Made by a program: the position numbers and the translations under genes. From Thiohalobacter sp. (GTDB lineage Bacteria; Pseudomonadota; Gammaproteobacteria; DSM-19610), in contig JALSRI010000188.1 in the NCBI GenBank assembly GCA_026984835.1, positions 1-40,310 of the forward strand: 40,310 nucleotides of DNA. The letters run 5' to 3'. The notes under the pieces are model-generated. The model was not told the DNA's origin. It ran no database searches and worked only from the letters and a program-made list of their open reading frames with translations. Positions 1 to 8,448 of the stretch are shown here, piece after piece. Each line of letters opens with the position of its first letter. The stretch's first letter is position 1.

Positions 1-322
1 TGGCATCCGCCAGGTCGATCCCACCGGCGCCACCGTGCTCAGCAACCGCGAGAACGCCGTGTTCCTGGATATCCGCGAGGACAAGGAATATCACGACGGC
101 CATATCCCGGATGCCCTGCACATCCCCTTGAAACAATTGCCGGATCGCGTCGCCGAACTGGAGAAGTTCCGGGACCGGCCGCTGATCGTCTGCTGCCGCT
201 CGGGCAGTCGCTCGGCGTCGGCCTGCGCAACCCTGCGCAAACGGGGCTTCGAAAACGTGTACAATCTGGGCGGCGGCATGCTGGCCTGGCAGAGCGCGAA
301 CCTGCCTGTGCGCAAGAAATAG
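1..322 (+). CDS. Rhodanese-like domain protein, 5' end missing
   Basis: The reading frame is open from base 2, so the gene begins outside the window; about 106 residues are visible. A single rhodanese fold is clear: an LDIRE segment, a GHIPDALHIP segment and the active-site loop CRSGSR, whose first cysteine would carry the persulfide. The C-terminal NLGGGMLAWQ motif is typical of YibN-type rhodaneses. Family members transfer sulfane sulfur; YibN carries an N-terminal membrane anchor, which would lie in the missing part. In Escherichia coli yibN is followed by grxC, secB and gpsA. Here secB follows 62 bases later and grxC is absent from that slot. The substrate cannot be inferred. The rhodanese domain is near certain; the YibN assignment rests on motifs and context. 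Confidence 0.85.
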   Translation, partial: GIRQVDPTGATVLSNRENAVFLDIREDKEYHDGHIPDALHIPLKQLPDRVAELEKFRDRPLIVCCRSGSRSASACATLRKRGFENVYNLGGGMLAWQSANLPVRKK

Positions 323-384
323 ACCGAACCGTTCCTGTCGAGCCGGCCCGGCAGGTCCAAACTACACATTCAGCGGAAACATCC

Positions 385-864
385 ATGGCAGAAGACAACA
401 CCCAGGCACAGAGCAACGAGAACCAGCCGGAGTTCGCCATCCTGCGCGTCTATTTGAAAGACGTGTCTTTCGAGACGCCCAACTCCCCGCAGATCTTCAA
501 GGACGACTGGAATCCCGAAATCAGCATGCAGCTGGGCAGCAAGGTGGATCCCCTGGAAGAAGAGGATCTGTATGAAGTCGCCCTCTCGGTCACGGTAACG
601 GCCAAACAGGGTGACAAGACCGGTTTCCTGGCGGAAGTGGAGCAGGCCGGCATCTTCACGCTCAAGGGTTTCGACAAGGCTCAATTGGGCAACATGCTCG
701 GCGCCTACTGTCCCAATGTGCTCTATCCCTTTGCACGAGAGGCGATATCGGATCTGGTCGTCAAGGGCGGCTTCCCGCAGGTGCTGCTGGCGCCCATCAA
801 TTTCGATTCCCTGCATGCGCAGCGTGTGATGGAGAGCGCGGGCCAGGCCGCCGGTTCGGCCTGA
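385..864 (+). CDS. secB: Protein-export chaperone SecB
   Basis: SecB is a cytoplasmic tetrameric chaperone that keeps precursor proteins unfolded and hands them to SecA for export. The 159-residue product has the usual family length. It shows the characteristic core beginning FAILRVYLKDVSFETPNSP, the FKDDWNPEI segment and the C-terminal GGFPQVLLAPINFD motif. An acidic, glutamine- and asparagine-rich N-terminus precedes the core, as is normal. The ATG at 385 has a short purine-rich stretch (GCGGAA) upstream. gpsA starts 18 bases after the stop, so the two are probably cotranscribed, as in many gammaproteobacteria. SecB is largely confined to proteobacteria, which supports the taxonomic reading. 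Confidence 0.97.
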   Translation: MAEDNTQAQSNENQPEFAILRVYLKDVSFETPNSPQIFKDDWNPEISMQLGSKVDPLEEEDLYEVALSVTVTAKQGDKTGFLAEVEQAGIFTLKGFDKAQLGNMLGAYCPNVLYPFAREAISDLVVKGGFPQVLLAPINFDSLHAQRVMESAGQAAGSA

Positions 865-882
865 AGCGACGGCCTGACCAGC

Positions 883-1896
883 ATGAATTCCAGGGCCGGC
901 GTAGGTGTCGCGGTACTCGGCGCCGGTTCCTGGGGCACGGCGCTGGGCATCCTGCTGGCGCGCAACGGGCATTCGGTCAACCTCTGGTCCCACCAGCGGC
1001 AGGAAATCGAGGCGCTGCAACGCGACCGCAGCAACGAGCGCTACCTGCCCGGCATTCCCCTGCCGGACAGGCTGCAACCCGTATTTCCCCTGCAGGACGC
1101 CGTCCGCGACTGCGACTACCTCCTGGTCGCGGTGCCCAGCCGCGCCTTCCGGACGGTTCTGCAGCAGATCGCCGCGCTGAAGACCGCACGGCGACGGCTG
1201 GCCTGGGCCACCAAGGGGCTGGAGGCCGGCAGCGGCAAGTTCCTGCACCAGATCTTCGAAGAGGAACTCGGCGACGGCTGGGTCAGCGCGGTGATATCCG
1301 GCCCCAGCTTCGCCGCCGAGGTCGCACGCGGCCTGCCGACCGCCGTCACCGTCGCCTCCGCCGACACGGCCTTCGCCGACCGGGTGGCGGACAGCCTGCA
1401 CGGTTCCAGCTTCCGCGCCTACACCTGCGACGACGTCATCGGCGTGGAACTGGGCGGCGCGGCCAAGAACGTGCTGGCCATCGCCGCCGGCATTTCCGAC
1501 GGCCTGGGCTTCGGCGCCAACGCCCGCGCCGCCCTCGTCACCCGCGGCCTGGCGGAGATCATGCGCCTGGGCGAGGCGCTGGGCGGCCGCCGCGACACCT
1601 TCATGGGCCTGGCCGGTGTCGGCGACCTGGTGCTGACCTGCACCGACGACCAGTCGCGCAACCGCCGCCTCGGCATGGCGCTCGGTCGCGGCGAGGCGCT
1701 CGATGCCGCAATGACACACATCGGCCAGGCCGTCGAGGGCGTGCATACCGCTGCCGAGGTGCTGGCACACGCCCGCAAGCGGGCGGTGGACATGCCTATC
1801 ACCGAGCAGGTCTGCCGTGTCCTGCACGCGGGTGCGTCCCCGGCCGCGGCGGTCGAGATCCTGCTCACCCGGGACAAGAAGGTCGAGTCGGCCTAG
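883..1896 (+). CDS. gpsA: Glycerol-3-phosphate dehydrogenase [NAD(P)+]
   Basis: GpsA reduces dihydroxyacetone phosphate to sn-glycerol 3-phosphate for phospholipid synthesis, in the cytoplasm. The 337-residue product opens with the dinucleotide-binding glycine motif GAGSWGT near residues 13-19. It also has WATKGLE, the SGPSFAAEV segment, the lysine-containing [14 protein letters not shown] catalytic region, and [13 protein letters not shown] in the C-terminal helical domain. The length is standard. The start ATG at 883 follows secB closely. The last 32 bases overlap the 3' end of trmL on the opposite strand, so the two genes converge with no room for a terminator between them. Confidence 0.96.
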   Translation: MNSRAGVGVAVLGAGSWGTALGILLARNGHSVNLWSHQRQEIEALQRDRSNERYLPGIPLPDRLQPVFPLQDAVRDCDYLLVAVPSRAFRTVLQQIAALKTARRRLAWATKGLEAGSGKFLHQIFEEELGDGWVSAVISGPSFAAEVARGLPTAVTVASADTAFADRVADSLHGSSFRAYTCDDVIGVELGGAAKNVLAIAAGISDGLGFGANARAALVTRGLAEIMRLGEALGGRRDTFMGLAGVGDLVLTCTDDQSRNRRLGMALGRGEALDAAMTHIGQAVEGVHTAAEVLAHARKRAVDMPITEQVCRVLHAGASPAAAVEILLTRDKKVESA

Positions 1897-2371
1897 CCGC
1901 CGGCCAGTCCGCGGCGCCCGCGAAGCCACACTGCCGCCAGGCCTCGTAGACCACCACGGCCACGGCGTTGGACAGGTTGAGGCTGCGGCTGCCGGCCACC
2001 ATGGGCAGGCGCAGGCAGTGCTGCGGGCCGATGGCATCCAGCACCCTGGCGGGCAGGCCGCGCGTTTCCGGGCCGAACAGGAAAGCGTCGCCGGCGCGCA
2101 GCTCGACTGCGGCCGGTGGCCGGCTGCCGCGTGTCGACAGCGCCCAGAGGCGCGGTGGTGCCACACGGCGGCGAAACGCGTCGAGGTCGTCGTGGACCCG
2201 CAGGCTGGCCCATTCGCGGTAGTCGAGGCCGGCGCGCCGCAGGCGGCTGTCTTCCAGTTCGAAACCGAGCGGGCGCAGCAGGTGCAAGTGGCAGCCGGTG
2301 TTGGCGCAAAGGCGTATGATATTGCCGGTATTGGGCGGTATTTCCGGCTGCAGCAACACGACATGGAACAT
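1865..2371 (-). CDS. trmL: tRNA (cytidine/uridine 34-2'-O)-methyltransferase TrmL
   Basis: TrmL (YibK) is a SPOUT-family enzyme that 2'-O-methylates the wobble base of leucine tRNAs with S-adenosylmethionine. The 168-residue product begins [17 protein letters not shown], matching the start of the family. It contains IRLCANTG, the [10 protein letters not shown] motif and [18 protein letters not shown], the trefoil-knot cofactor-binding segment. The frame stays open upstream of 2371, but the family alignment fixes the start there. The start codon shares two bases with that of the divergent pyrD-like gene, so its promoter and ribosome-binding site must lie inside that gene. It converges with and overlaps the end of gpsA. 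About ten residues at the C-terminus exceed the usual length. Confidence 0.95.
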   Translation of the reverse strand: MFHVVLLQPEIPPNTGNIIRLCANTGCHLHLLRPLGFELEDSRLRRAGLDYREWASLRVHDDLDAFRRRVAPPRLWALSTRGSRPPAAVELRAGDAFLFGPETRGLPARVLDAIGPQHCLRLPMVAGSRSLNLSNAVAVVVYEAWRQCGFAGAADWPAARPTRPSCPG

Positions 2372-3326
2372 GACTGATTCGAACGATCCGCTGGCGATGG
2401 AATTCTGCGGCCTGGCGTTCAACACGCCGCTGGTGCTGCTGTCAGGCTGCGTCGGCTTCGGCGAAGAGTACACACGGGTGGCGGGCTTTTCCAACCGCGA
2501 CGTCGGCGCCGTGTGCCTGAAGGGCACCACCGGTCAGCCCCGCCTGGGCAACCCGCCTCACCGCGTGTACGAGACGCCGATGGGCATGCTCAACGCCATC
2601 GGCCTGCAGAACCCGGGCGTGGATCAGGTGGTCGATCGCATCCTGCCGGAACTGGATTTTTCCGAGACCCGCTTCATCGCCAATGTCTCCGGTTCGACCC
2701 TGGAGGAATACCACGAGGTGACGCGGCGCTTCGACGATTCGCCCATCGACGCCATCGAGATCAACATCTCCTGCCCCAATGTGAAAGAGGGCGGGGTGGC
2801 GTTCGGCAACGACCCCGACATGTCGGCGCGGGTGGTCGAAACCTGCCGCAAGGCGACGGACAAGCCGCTGGTCACCAAGCTGTCACCGAACCAGACCGAC
2901 ATCGCCGGCAACGCGCGCCGCTGCATCGAGGCCGGCAGCGACGCCTTCGCGGTCATCAATACCCTGATGGGCATGGCCATCGACATCGAGTCGCGCCGGC
3001 CGGTGATCGGCAACAACCAGGGCGGGCTGTCCGGGCCCGCCATCAAGCCGGTGGCGCTGCTCAAGGTGCACCAGGTGCACCAGGTGTGCAGGGCGCACGG
3101 GATCCCCATCATCGGCCAGGGCGGGGTGGCCAGCGCCGAAGACGCCATCGAGTTCCTGATCGCCGGCGCCAGCGCCGTCGGCGTCGGCACGGCGCTGTTC
3201 TACGATCCGCTGGTCTGCCGCTCCATCAACACCGGCATCCGCGACTACCTCGACCGCCACGCCATCGACAGGGTCACCGACCTGGTCGGTACGCTGCAGT
3301 TGCACGGCGGCGGCGCCTGCGGCTGA
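2370..3326 (+). CDS. Dihydroorotate dehydrogenase, class 1B-like
   Basis: The product (318 residues from ATG 2370) is an FMN TIM-barrel of the dihydroorotate dehydrogenase family, which oxidises dihydroorotate to orotate in pyrimidine synthesis. Landmarks are [11 protein letters not shown] near the N-terminus, [26 protein letters not shown], the [13 protein letters not shown] active-site loop with the class 1 catalytic cysteine, and the FMN phosphate-binding [21 protein letters not shown]. These are class 1B (PyrDB) features. Most gammaproteobacteria use the membrane-bound class 2 enzyme, so this is unusual. Class 1B normally needs the PyrK partner, which is not in the window. A second ATG at 2397 is also a plausible start; neither has a strong ribosome-binding site. 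Another dihydropyrimidine oxidoreductase activity cannot be excluded. Confidence 0.85.
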   Translation: MTDSNDPLAMEFCGLAFNTPLVLLSGCVGFGEEYTRVAGFSNRDVGAVCLKGTTGQPRLGNPPHRVYETPMGMLNAIGLQNPGVDQVVDRILPELDFSETRFIANVSGSTLEEYHEVTRRFDDSPIDAIEINISCPNVKEGGVAFGNDPDMSARVVETCRKATDKPLVTKLSPNQTDIAGNARRCIEAGSDAFAVINTLMGMAIDIESRRPVIGNNQGGLSGPAIKPVALLKVHQVHQVCRAHGIPIIGQGGVASAEDAIEFLIAGASAVGVGTALFYDPLVCRSINTGIRDYLDRHAIDRVTDLVGTLQLHGGGACG

Positions 3327-3329
3327 AAG

Positions 3330-3388
3330 CCTGGCCGGGCGGCGGCCGCGGCCGGGGGGGATGGTGCGGTGGCCGGTGCCGGCCAGGC
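3330..3388. terminator. 10-base inverted repeat between convergent genes
   Basis: GCCTGGCCGG at 3330-3339 is exactly complementary to CCGGCCAGGC at 3379-3388. The 39-base loop is itself GC-rich and partly self-complementary. The repeat nearly fills the gap between the convergent pyrD-like and ntrC genes. It could end transcription from both sides. No T-run follows on either strand, so a classical intrinsic terminator is not demonstrated. Confidence 0.45.
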
Positions 3389-3396
3389 GTGGAACC

Positions 3397-4806
3397 TCAG
3401 TCCGGCTCCGGCCGCATGTCCAGTTCGCGGATCTTGCGGGTCAGGGTGTTGCGTCCCCAGCCAAGCAGCCGCGCCGCATCCTGGCGGCGGCCGCCGGTAC
3501 GCGCCAGGGCGGCCTCGATCATGACACGCTCGAACGCCGGCAGGGCCTCGTTCAGCAGCCCCGCCTCGCCGCTGGCCAGGCGCTGGTCCGCCCAACGCCG
3601 CAGCGCCGCTTCCCAGCCCCCGGCCGGCGCCGGCTCGGCGCCGGCCGGACGGCGCAGTTCCACGGGCAGGTCGTCTATGCGTATCTCCTGGCCGGACGCC
3701 ATGACGGTCAGCCAGCGGCACAGGTTCTCCAGCTGCCGCACGTTGCCGGGCCAGTCCAGCCCCTTGAGGTAGGTCTCGGTGTCCGGGTGCAGGTTCTTGG
3801 TCTCCACGTCCAGCTCCGCCGCCGCCCGGGCGAGGAAGTGCTTCATCAGCAGCGGAATGTCCTCGCGCCGCTCGCGCAGCGACGGCAGGTGGATGCGGAT
3901 GACATTGAGCCGGTGGAACAGATCTTCGCGGAACAGCCCTTCCTTCACCCGACGTTCAAGGTCCTGGTGGGTGGCGGCGATGATGCGCACGTCGACCTTG
4001 ATCGGCGTATGACCGCCGACCCGGTAGAACTCGCCGTCGGCCAGCACCCGCAGCAGGCGGGTCTGCAGTTCGGCCGGCATGTCGCCGATCTCGTCCAGGA
4101 ACAGGGTGCCCTGGTCGGCCTGCTCGAAGCGACCCACGCGGCGATTCTGGGCGCCGGTGAACGCGCCGCGCTCGTGCCCGAACAGTTCCGATTCCAGCAG
4201 GTCGCGTGGTATGGCCGCCATGTTGAGCGCCACGAACGGCTCACCGGCGCGCGGGCTGTGGCGGTGCAGGGCGCGCGCCACCAGTTCCTTGCCGGTCCCC
4301 GATTCGCCGTTGATGAGCACCGTGATGTTGGACCGTGACAGGCGGCCGATGGCACGGAACACCTCCTGCATGGCCGGCGCCTCGCCGATGATCTCGGGCA
4401 CACCGGCCGGCTCGTCGGGCCGGGCGGCGCCGAGCTGGCTGCGGCCATGCTCCGCGGCGCGCCGGGTCAGCTCCACCGCCTCGTCGATGTCGAACGGCTT
4501 GGGCAGGTATTCGAAAGCGCCGCCCTGGTACGCGGACACGGCGCTGTCCAGGTCGGAGTGGGCGGTGATGACGATGACGGGCAGCTCGGGGTAGTGGTCC
4601 TGGATCTGTTGCAGCAGCTCGAGTCCGTCCACGCCCGGCATGCGCACGTCGGTGATCAACACGTCGGGCCGCGTCTGCGCCAGCGTTTCCAGGATACCGC
4701 TGGCGGACGAAAAACTCGTGACATCCATGCCGGCGCCCTTCAGCGCCTTCTCCAGCACCCAGCGGATGGACGGGTCGTCGTCGATCACCCAGACTGTGTC
4801 AGCCAT
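3397..4806 (-). CDS. ntrC: Nitrogen regulation response regulator NtrC
   Basis: NtrC (GlnG) activates sigma-54 promoters of nitrogen-assimilation genes when phosphorylated by NtrB. The 469-residue product has three domains: a receiver (about 1-120, phosphoacceptor Asp53 in ITDVRMPG), an AAA+ domain with Walker A GESGTGKE (167-174) and the sigma-54 contact motif GAFTGA (214-219), and a C-terminal Fis-type helix-turn-helix ending in RNTLTRKIRELDM. The length matches the family. Its start overlaps the end of ntrB by 8 bases, indicating translational coupling. An NtrC-type dyad and sigma-54 promoter upstream of glnA in this window fit its expected target. Confidence 0.97.
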   Translation of the reverse strand: MADTVWVIDDDPSIRWVLEKALKGAGMDVTSFSSASGILETLAQTRPDVLITDVRMPGVDGLELLQQIQDHYPELPVIVITAHSDLDSAVSAYQGGAFEYLPKPFDIDEAVELTRRAAEHGRSQLGAARPDEPAGVPEIIGEAPAMQEVFRAIGRLSRSNITVLINGESGTGKELVARALHRHSPRAGEPFVALNMAAIPRDLLESELFGHERGAFTGAQNRRVGRFEQADQGTLFLDEIGDMPAELQTRLLRVLADGEFYRVGGHTPIKVDVRIIAATHQDLERRVKEGLFREDLFHRLNVIRIHLPSLRERREDIPLLMKHFLARAAAELDVETKNLHPDTETYLKGLDWPGNVRQLENLCRWLTVMASGQEIRIDDLPVELRRPAGAEPAPAGGWEAALRRWADQRLASGEAGLLNEALPAFERVMIEAALARTGGRRQDAARLLGWGRNTLTRKIRELDMRPEPD

Positions 4807-5857
4807 GTACCGTCTCCAGCGGAAGCAGGATGGTGAAGACCGTGTTGCCGGGCTCGCTGGCGCATTCGATCAGTCCGCCGTGCTCGTTGATCAGGGACTG
4901 GGCGATGGACAGGCCCAGGCCGGTGCCGTCGGCGCGGCCGGTCACCATCGGGTAGAACACCTTTTCCATCATGTCGGCCGGAATACCCGGGCCGTCGTCG
5001 CTTATATCGATGCGCGCCACCAGCTTGTGCTGCATCTGGCCGATGGTGAACTGGCGCTGCGGCCGGGTGCGCAGGGTGATGGTGCGGGCGCCGGCCTGGG
5101 CCGCATTGCGCACGATGTTGAGCACCGCCTGCACCAGCAGTTCCGGGTCGGCGTTGAGTTCGGGCAGGCTGGGATCGTATTCGCGCTGGATGTCCAGGTC
5201 CGCGTGGCCCTCGGCGCACACCAGGTTGCGCACGTGCTCCAGCACTTCGTGGATGTTGATCGGGCGCTTGTCCGGGACATTGCTCGGGCCCAGCATGCGG
5301 TCCACCAGTTTACGCAGGCGATCGACCTCGTTGATGATGACGCCGGTGTACTCTTCCATCTCCGGCTGATCGAGTTCGCGCTCCAGCAGTTGCGCCGCAC
5401 CGCGCAGGCCGCCCAGCGGGTTCTTGATCTCGTGCGCGAGCCCGCGCAGCAGATCCCTTGCCACCTGTTGCTGTACCAGCAATTGTTCCTCCCGGCTGAT
5501 GCGCAGGTGATGATCGACCCGCACCAGCTCCATCAACAGTTCCGTTTCGCCCAGCGGCGACACGGAACAATCCACGGTCATGTGGCCGCCGCCGGCCTGC
5601 AGCTCCAGTTCACGCTCCGTGAAAGGATGGCGATGCTCCAGGGCCGATTGCAGGTGTGCCACCAGCCGGTCGTCGGCCCTGACCAGATCGGGCCAGCCCA
5701 GCCCCGTGGCCTGGCGGCGGCTGACGCCGAGCAGCTCCTCGGCGGCCGGGTTCAGGTAGCGCAGCCGCAGGCGGTCGTCGAGCAGCAGCACGGCGGTACT
5801 CAGGGCTTCCAGCAACCGCCGTGGGGGCGCCGTATCCGGAAAAGCGTCCATAACCAT
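4799..5857 (-). CDS. ntrB: Nitrogen regulation sensor kinase/phosphatase NtrB
   Basis: NtrB (GlnL) is the cytoplasmic histidine kinase that phosphorylates or dephosphorylates NtrC under control of the PII protein. The 352-residue product has no membrane segment. It has an N-terminal PAS domain (about 15-120), the H-box GLAHEIKNPLGG with His142, the N-box NIVRNAAQA, and ATP-lid glycine motifs DDGPGIP and GTGLGLSIAQSL. Two in-frame ATG codons, at 5857 and 5851, could serve as start; neither has a clear ribosome-binding site. The gene lies downstream of glnA and a DUF4124 gene and overlaps ntrC, the usual gammaproteobacterial order with one extra gene. Confidence 0.96.
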   Translation of the reverse strand: MVMDAFPDTAPPRRLLEALSTAVLLLDDRLRLRYLNPAAEELLGVSRRQATGLGWPDLVRADDRLVAHLQSALEHRHPFTERELELQAGGGHMTVDCSVSPLGETELLMELVRVDHHLRISREEQLLVQQQVARDLLRGLAHEIKNPLGGLRGAAQLLERELDQPEMEEYTGVIINEVDRLRKLVDRMLGPSNVPDKRPINIHEVLEHVRNLVCAEGHADLDIQREYDPSLPELNADPELLVQAVLNIVRNAAQAGARTITLRTRPQRQFTIGQMQHKLVARIDISDDGPGIPADMMEKVFYPMVTGRADGTGLGLSIAQSLINEHGGLIECASEPGNTVFTILLPLETVHG

Positions 5858-5889
5858 TGTGTCAGGTGTGCAAAAACCAAACCATATGC

Positions 5890-5908
5890 GCGCCCCGCAC
5901 GGGGGCGC
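5890..5908 (-). terminator. GC hairpin upstream of ntrB
   Basis: On the minus strand GCGCCCC, a 5-base loop and GGGGCGC form a perfect 7-base-pair stem. It is followed in the minus direction by a T-rich stretch containing TTTGGTTTTTG. It lies in the 203-base gap between the DUF4124 stop and the ntrB start. It may terminate or attenuate transcripts coming from glnA and the DUF4124 gene before ntrBC. The T-run is interrupted, so strength is uncertain. Confidence 0.4.
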
Positions 5909-6060
5909 CGGCAGCGGGCTTGGGGTTTATAGGAAATCCCGAATAATCAAGGAAATACACACAGCACCCGGGGTCGGGGGCGTGCTGCGGGAAAAGCGGG
6001 ACGATCACCGACGGTGCAAACGCCCGAATGCCGGGGGCGCATGCACCATTATAGAGCAGA

Positions 6061-6609
6061 TCAGGGTGCCGCGGGAGGCTTGGGTCCGCGCGGAAACAGC
6101 CTGGACTGCCGATGCAGGAAGAAGCGAACCGGTTCGGTCCGCCGGATGGTCTTCTTGTTGCGATCGACGATGGCGGCCGACACCCGGTGTTCGCCGCGAT
6201 CGACGTTGGACAGCACGGCCTGCAGCGAGGTCGTCGGCTTGCCCACCGGCTTGCCGTCCAGGTAGATCTGGATGCGGTCCCCCGCCGCCTTGTCGAGATC
6301 GGGTTCGATGGCCAGCACCACGGTGACGTTGCCGGGATTGTCCCGCACCGTCTCGTCCGGGGCCGGCGACACCACGGCAAACTTGCGGTAACCCGGCGCG
6401 GGGGGAGACGCGGCGTCGTCCGGGCGGCTGGCGGGTGGACGGTAGCGCGGCGCCTGGTAGGTCGGCACAGGCGGCAGCTCCACCTCCTCGGCGCCACTGG
6501 CCGGCTGATCGGTGAAGATCACATTGCCTTCGGGATCGACCGTGCGGTAGACCGCGGCCGATACGGAAAAGCTGCCCAGAAACAAGGCAGTGGCTACTAT
6601 GCGGTTCAT
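6061..6609 (-). CDS. DUF4124-type secreted protein
   Basis: The 182-residue product has a signal peptide (hydrophobic residues about 5-18, SVSA-A cleavage region). Next comes the short VYRTVDPEGNVIFTDQP motif typical of the DUF4124 family, then a proline-rich linker (about 45-72). The C-terminal domain contains GNVTVVLAIEPDL, IYLDGKPVG and DRGEHRVSAAIVDR, resembling a small beta-sandwich. It is probably periplasmic. DUF4124 proteins of this layout often sit between glnA and glnL in gammaproteobacteria, but no biochemical role is known to me. AAGGTG lies 4 bases before the ATG. The gene is flanked by hairpins on both sides, so it may be expressed separately. Confidence 0.85.
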   Translation of the reverse strand: MNRIVATALFLGSFSVSAAVYRTVDPEGNVIFTDQPASGAEEVELPPVPTYQAPRYRPPASRPDDAASPPAPGYRKFAVVSPAPDETVRDNPGNVTVVLAIEPDLDKAAGDRIQIYLDGKPVGKPTTSLQAVLSNVDRGEHRVSAAIVDRNKKTIRRTEPVRFFLHRQSRLFPRGPKPPAAP

Positions 6610-6748
6610 GGCTTCACCTTAGCTGAATTGGGGTTTGGAGTACAATTCTCTATTCTGCCTGAAACTTGGAGCAGGCCATAATTGTTTGGTTCCCCATGAT
6701 CCTGACGCCGCAGCAGCCGCCCGGCCACCGACCCCGTCGCAGAAACGA

Positions 6749-6772
6749 CGACGCCCCCGAACGGGGGCGTCG
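6749..6772 (-). terminator. Probable intrinsic terminator of glnA
   Basis: A perfect 10-base-pair stem (arms 6749-6758 and 6763-6772) closes a 4-base loop 21 bases after the glnA stop. On the minus strand the stem is followed by TCGTTTCTG, a short T-rich tail. Strong GC pairing and position fit a terminator that separates most glnA transcripts from the downstream genes. Confidence 0.65.
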
Positions 6773-6793
6773 CGCACAACCCGATGACTGCGA

Positions 6794-8203
6794 TCAGAGG
6801 CTGTAGTACATGTCGAACTCGACCGGATGGGTGCTCATGCGCAGGCGCGTGACTTCTTCCATCTTGAGGTCGATGTAGGCGTCGATCATGTCGTTGCTGA
6901 ACACGCCGCCGGCGGTGAGGAACTTGCGGTCGGCGTCCAGCGCTTCCAGCGCCTGGTCGAAGGTGAAGCACACCTGCGGGATCTTCGCTTCCTCTTCCGG
7001 CGGCAGGTCGTAGAGATCCTTGTCCATGGCGTCGCCGGGATGGATCTTGTTCTGGATGCCGTCCAGGCCGGCCATCAGCATGGCGGCGAAGGCCAGGTAG
7101 GGGTTGGCGGTCGAATCCGGGAAACGCACCTCGATGCGGCGCGCCTTGGGGTTGGCCACGAAGGGGATGCGGATGGAAGCGGACCGGTTGCGGGCCGAGT
7201 AGGCCAGCATGACCGGCGCCTCGAAACCCGGCACCAGGCGCTTGTAGGAATTGGTCGAGGCGTTCACGAAGGCATTCAGGGCGCGGGCGTGCTTGATGAT
7301 GCCGCCGATGTAGTACAGGGCCAGGTCGGACAGGCCGCCGTACTTCTTGCCGCTGAACAGGTTCTTGCCGCCCTTGGCCAGCGACTGGTGCACGTGCATG
7401 CCGTTGCCGTTGTCGCCGACCAGCGGCTTGGGCATGAAGGTGGCGGTCTTGCCGTAGCTGTGGGCGACGTTCTGGACCACGTATTTCAGGATCTGCACCT
7501 CGTCGGCCTTGCGCACGAGGGTGTTGAACTGGCAGCCGATCTCGCACTGGCCGGCGGTCGCCACCTCGTGGTGGTGCACCTCGGTCTTGCAGCCCATCTC
7601 GTCCAGCGCCAGGCACATGGCCGAACGCATGTCGTGCAGGGAGTCGACCGGCGGCACCGGGAAGTAGCCGCCCTTGATGCCGGGCCGGTGGCCGATGTTG
7701 CCGTCCTCGTAGACGCGCTCGGCGTTCCAGGAGGCCTCCTCCGAATCCACCTTGTAGAAGGCGCCGCTCATCTCGGCGCCCCAGCGCACGTCGTCGAGCA
7801 CGAAGAATTCGTTCTCCGGACCGAAGTAGGCGGTGTCGGCGATGCCGGTGGACTTCAGGTAGGCCTCGGCGCGCTTGGCCAGCGAACGCGGGTCGCGCTC
7901 GTAGCCCTTCATGGTGGCGGGCTCGAGGATGTCGCAACGCAGGTTCAGGGTCGGCTCGTCCGCGAAGGGGTCGATGACGGCCGTGCTGGTGTCGGGCATC
8001 AGGACCATGTCCGATTCGTTGATGCCCTTCCAGCCGGCGATGCTGGAACCGTCGAACATCTTGCCATCCTTGTAGAAGGCGGAATCGATTTCGCTGGACG
8101 GCAGGGTGACGTGCTGCTCCTTGCCACGGGTATCGGTGAAACGCAGGTCGACGAACTTGACCCCGTTATCCTTCATCATCTTGTTGACCTTGGTTGCGGA
8201 CAT
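6794..8203 (-). CDS. glnA: Glutamine synthetase, type I
   Basis: GlnA makes glutamine from glutamate, ammonia and ATP as a cytoplasmic dodecamer. The 469-residue product carries the N-terminal [16 protein letters not shown] segment, [12 protein letters not shown] with metal ligands, and [23 protein letters not shown] and the [11 protein letters not shown] substrate region follow. Tyr398 in the LYDLPPEE motif is the adenylylation site, so activity should be controlled by GlnE. The start ATG at 8203 is set by GGAGGA 7 bases upstream; the open frame extends further but lacks family similarity. A sigma-54 promoter and an NtrC-type site lie in the 245-base upstream gap. ntrB and ntrC follow downstream. 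Confidence 0.98.
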   Translation of the reverse strand: MSATKVNKMMKDNGVKFVDLRFTDTRGKEQHVTLPSSEIDSAFYKDGKMFDGSSIAGWKGINESDMVLMPDTSTAVIDPFADEPTLNLRCDILEPATMKGYERDPRSLAKRAEAYLKSTGIADTAYFGPENEFFVLDDVRWGAEMSGAFYKVDSEEASWNAERVYEDGNIGHRPGIKGGYFPVPPVDSLHDMRSAMCLALDEMGCKTEVHHHEVATAGQCEIGCQFNTLVRKADEVQILKYVVQNVAHSYGKTATFMPKPLVGDNGNGMHVHQSLAKGGKNLFSGKKYGGLSDLALYYIGGIIKHARALNAFVNASTNSYKRLVPGFEAPVMLAYSARNRSASIRIPFVANPKARRIEVRFPDSTANPYLAFAAMLMAGLDGIQNKIHPGDAMDKDLYDLPPEEEAKIPQVCFTFDQALEALDADRKFLTAGGVFSNDMIDAYIDLKMEEVTRLRMSTHPVEFDMYYSL

Positions 8204-8321
8204 GTACCTTCCTCCGAAGTAGGCGTGCTGATAGCGATGTGAACCCGGTGCACGGAGCCCTGTCGGACGCGGGTCCGGCATGCGCCGCGGCATCGGCCAA
8301 TGAAAATGTGCTGCTCAAAAG

Positions 8322-8337
8322 TGCACGAATTATGCCA
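8322..8337 (-). promoter_or_regulatory. Sigma-54 type promoter of glnA
   Basis: The minus strand reads TGGCATAATTCGTGCA, with the essential GG and GC doublets separated by exactly 10 bases, as required at -24 and -12. It matches the TGGCAC-N5-TTGC consensus apart from two positions. Transcription would begin near 8312, about 109 bases before the glnA ATG. The NtrC-type dyad about 70 bases upstream supports the call. Confidence 0.75.
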
Positions 8338-8399
8338 CGGGAAAAAAGTCAGGCAAGTCGGATATTTGTTGACTCCCCAAGGCGCTTGGCCCGCCAATA

Positions 8400-8415
8400 T
8401 GCACATATATGGTGC
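8400..8415. promoter_or_regulatory. NtrC-type binding dyad upstream of glnA
   Basis: TGCACATATATGGTGC has the GCAC-N5-TGGTGC layout of enterobacterial NtrC sites. Its centre is near -95 relative to the predicted glnA start, a normal enhancer distance. It lies between the glnA promoter and the stop of the CDF transporter gene. Only one clear site was found; Escherichia coli glnA has two strong ones. Confidence 0.75.
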
Positions 8416-8448
8416 GACTTGGGTCCCCGCATGCCCTGATTTTGTGCA

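Noticed and set aside
370-2364. 664-codon open frame on the minus strand covering secB, gpsA and part of trmL
   Set aside because: It shadows confirmed genes and shows no domain similarity.
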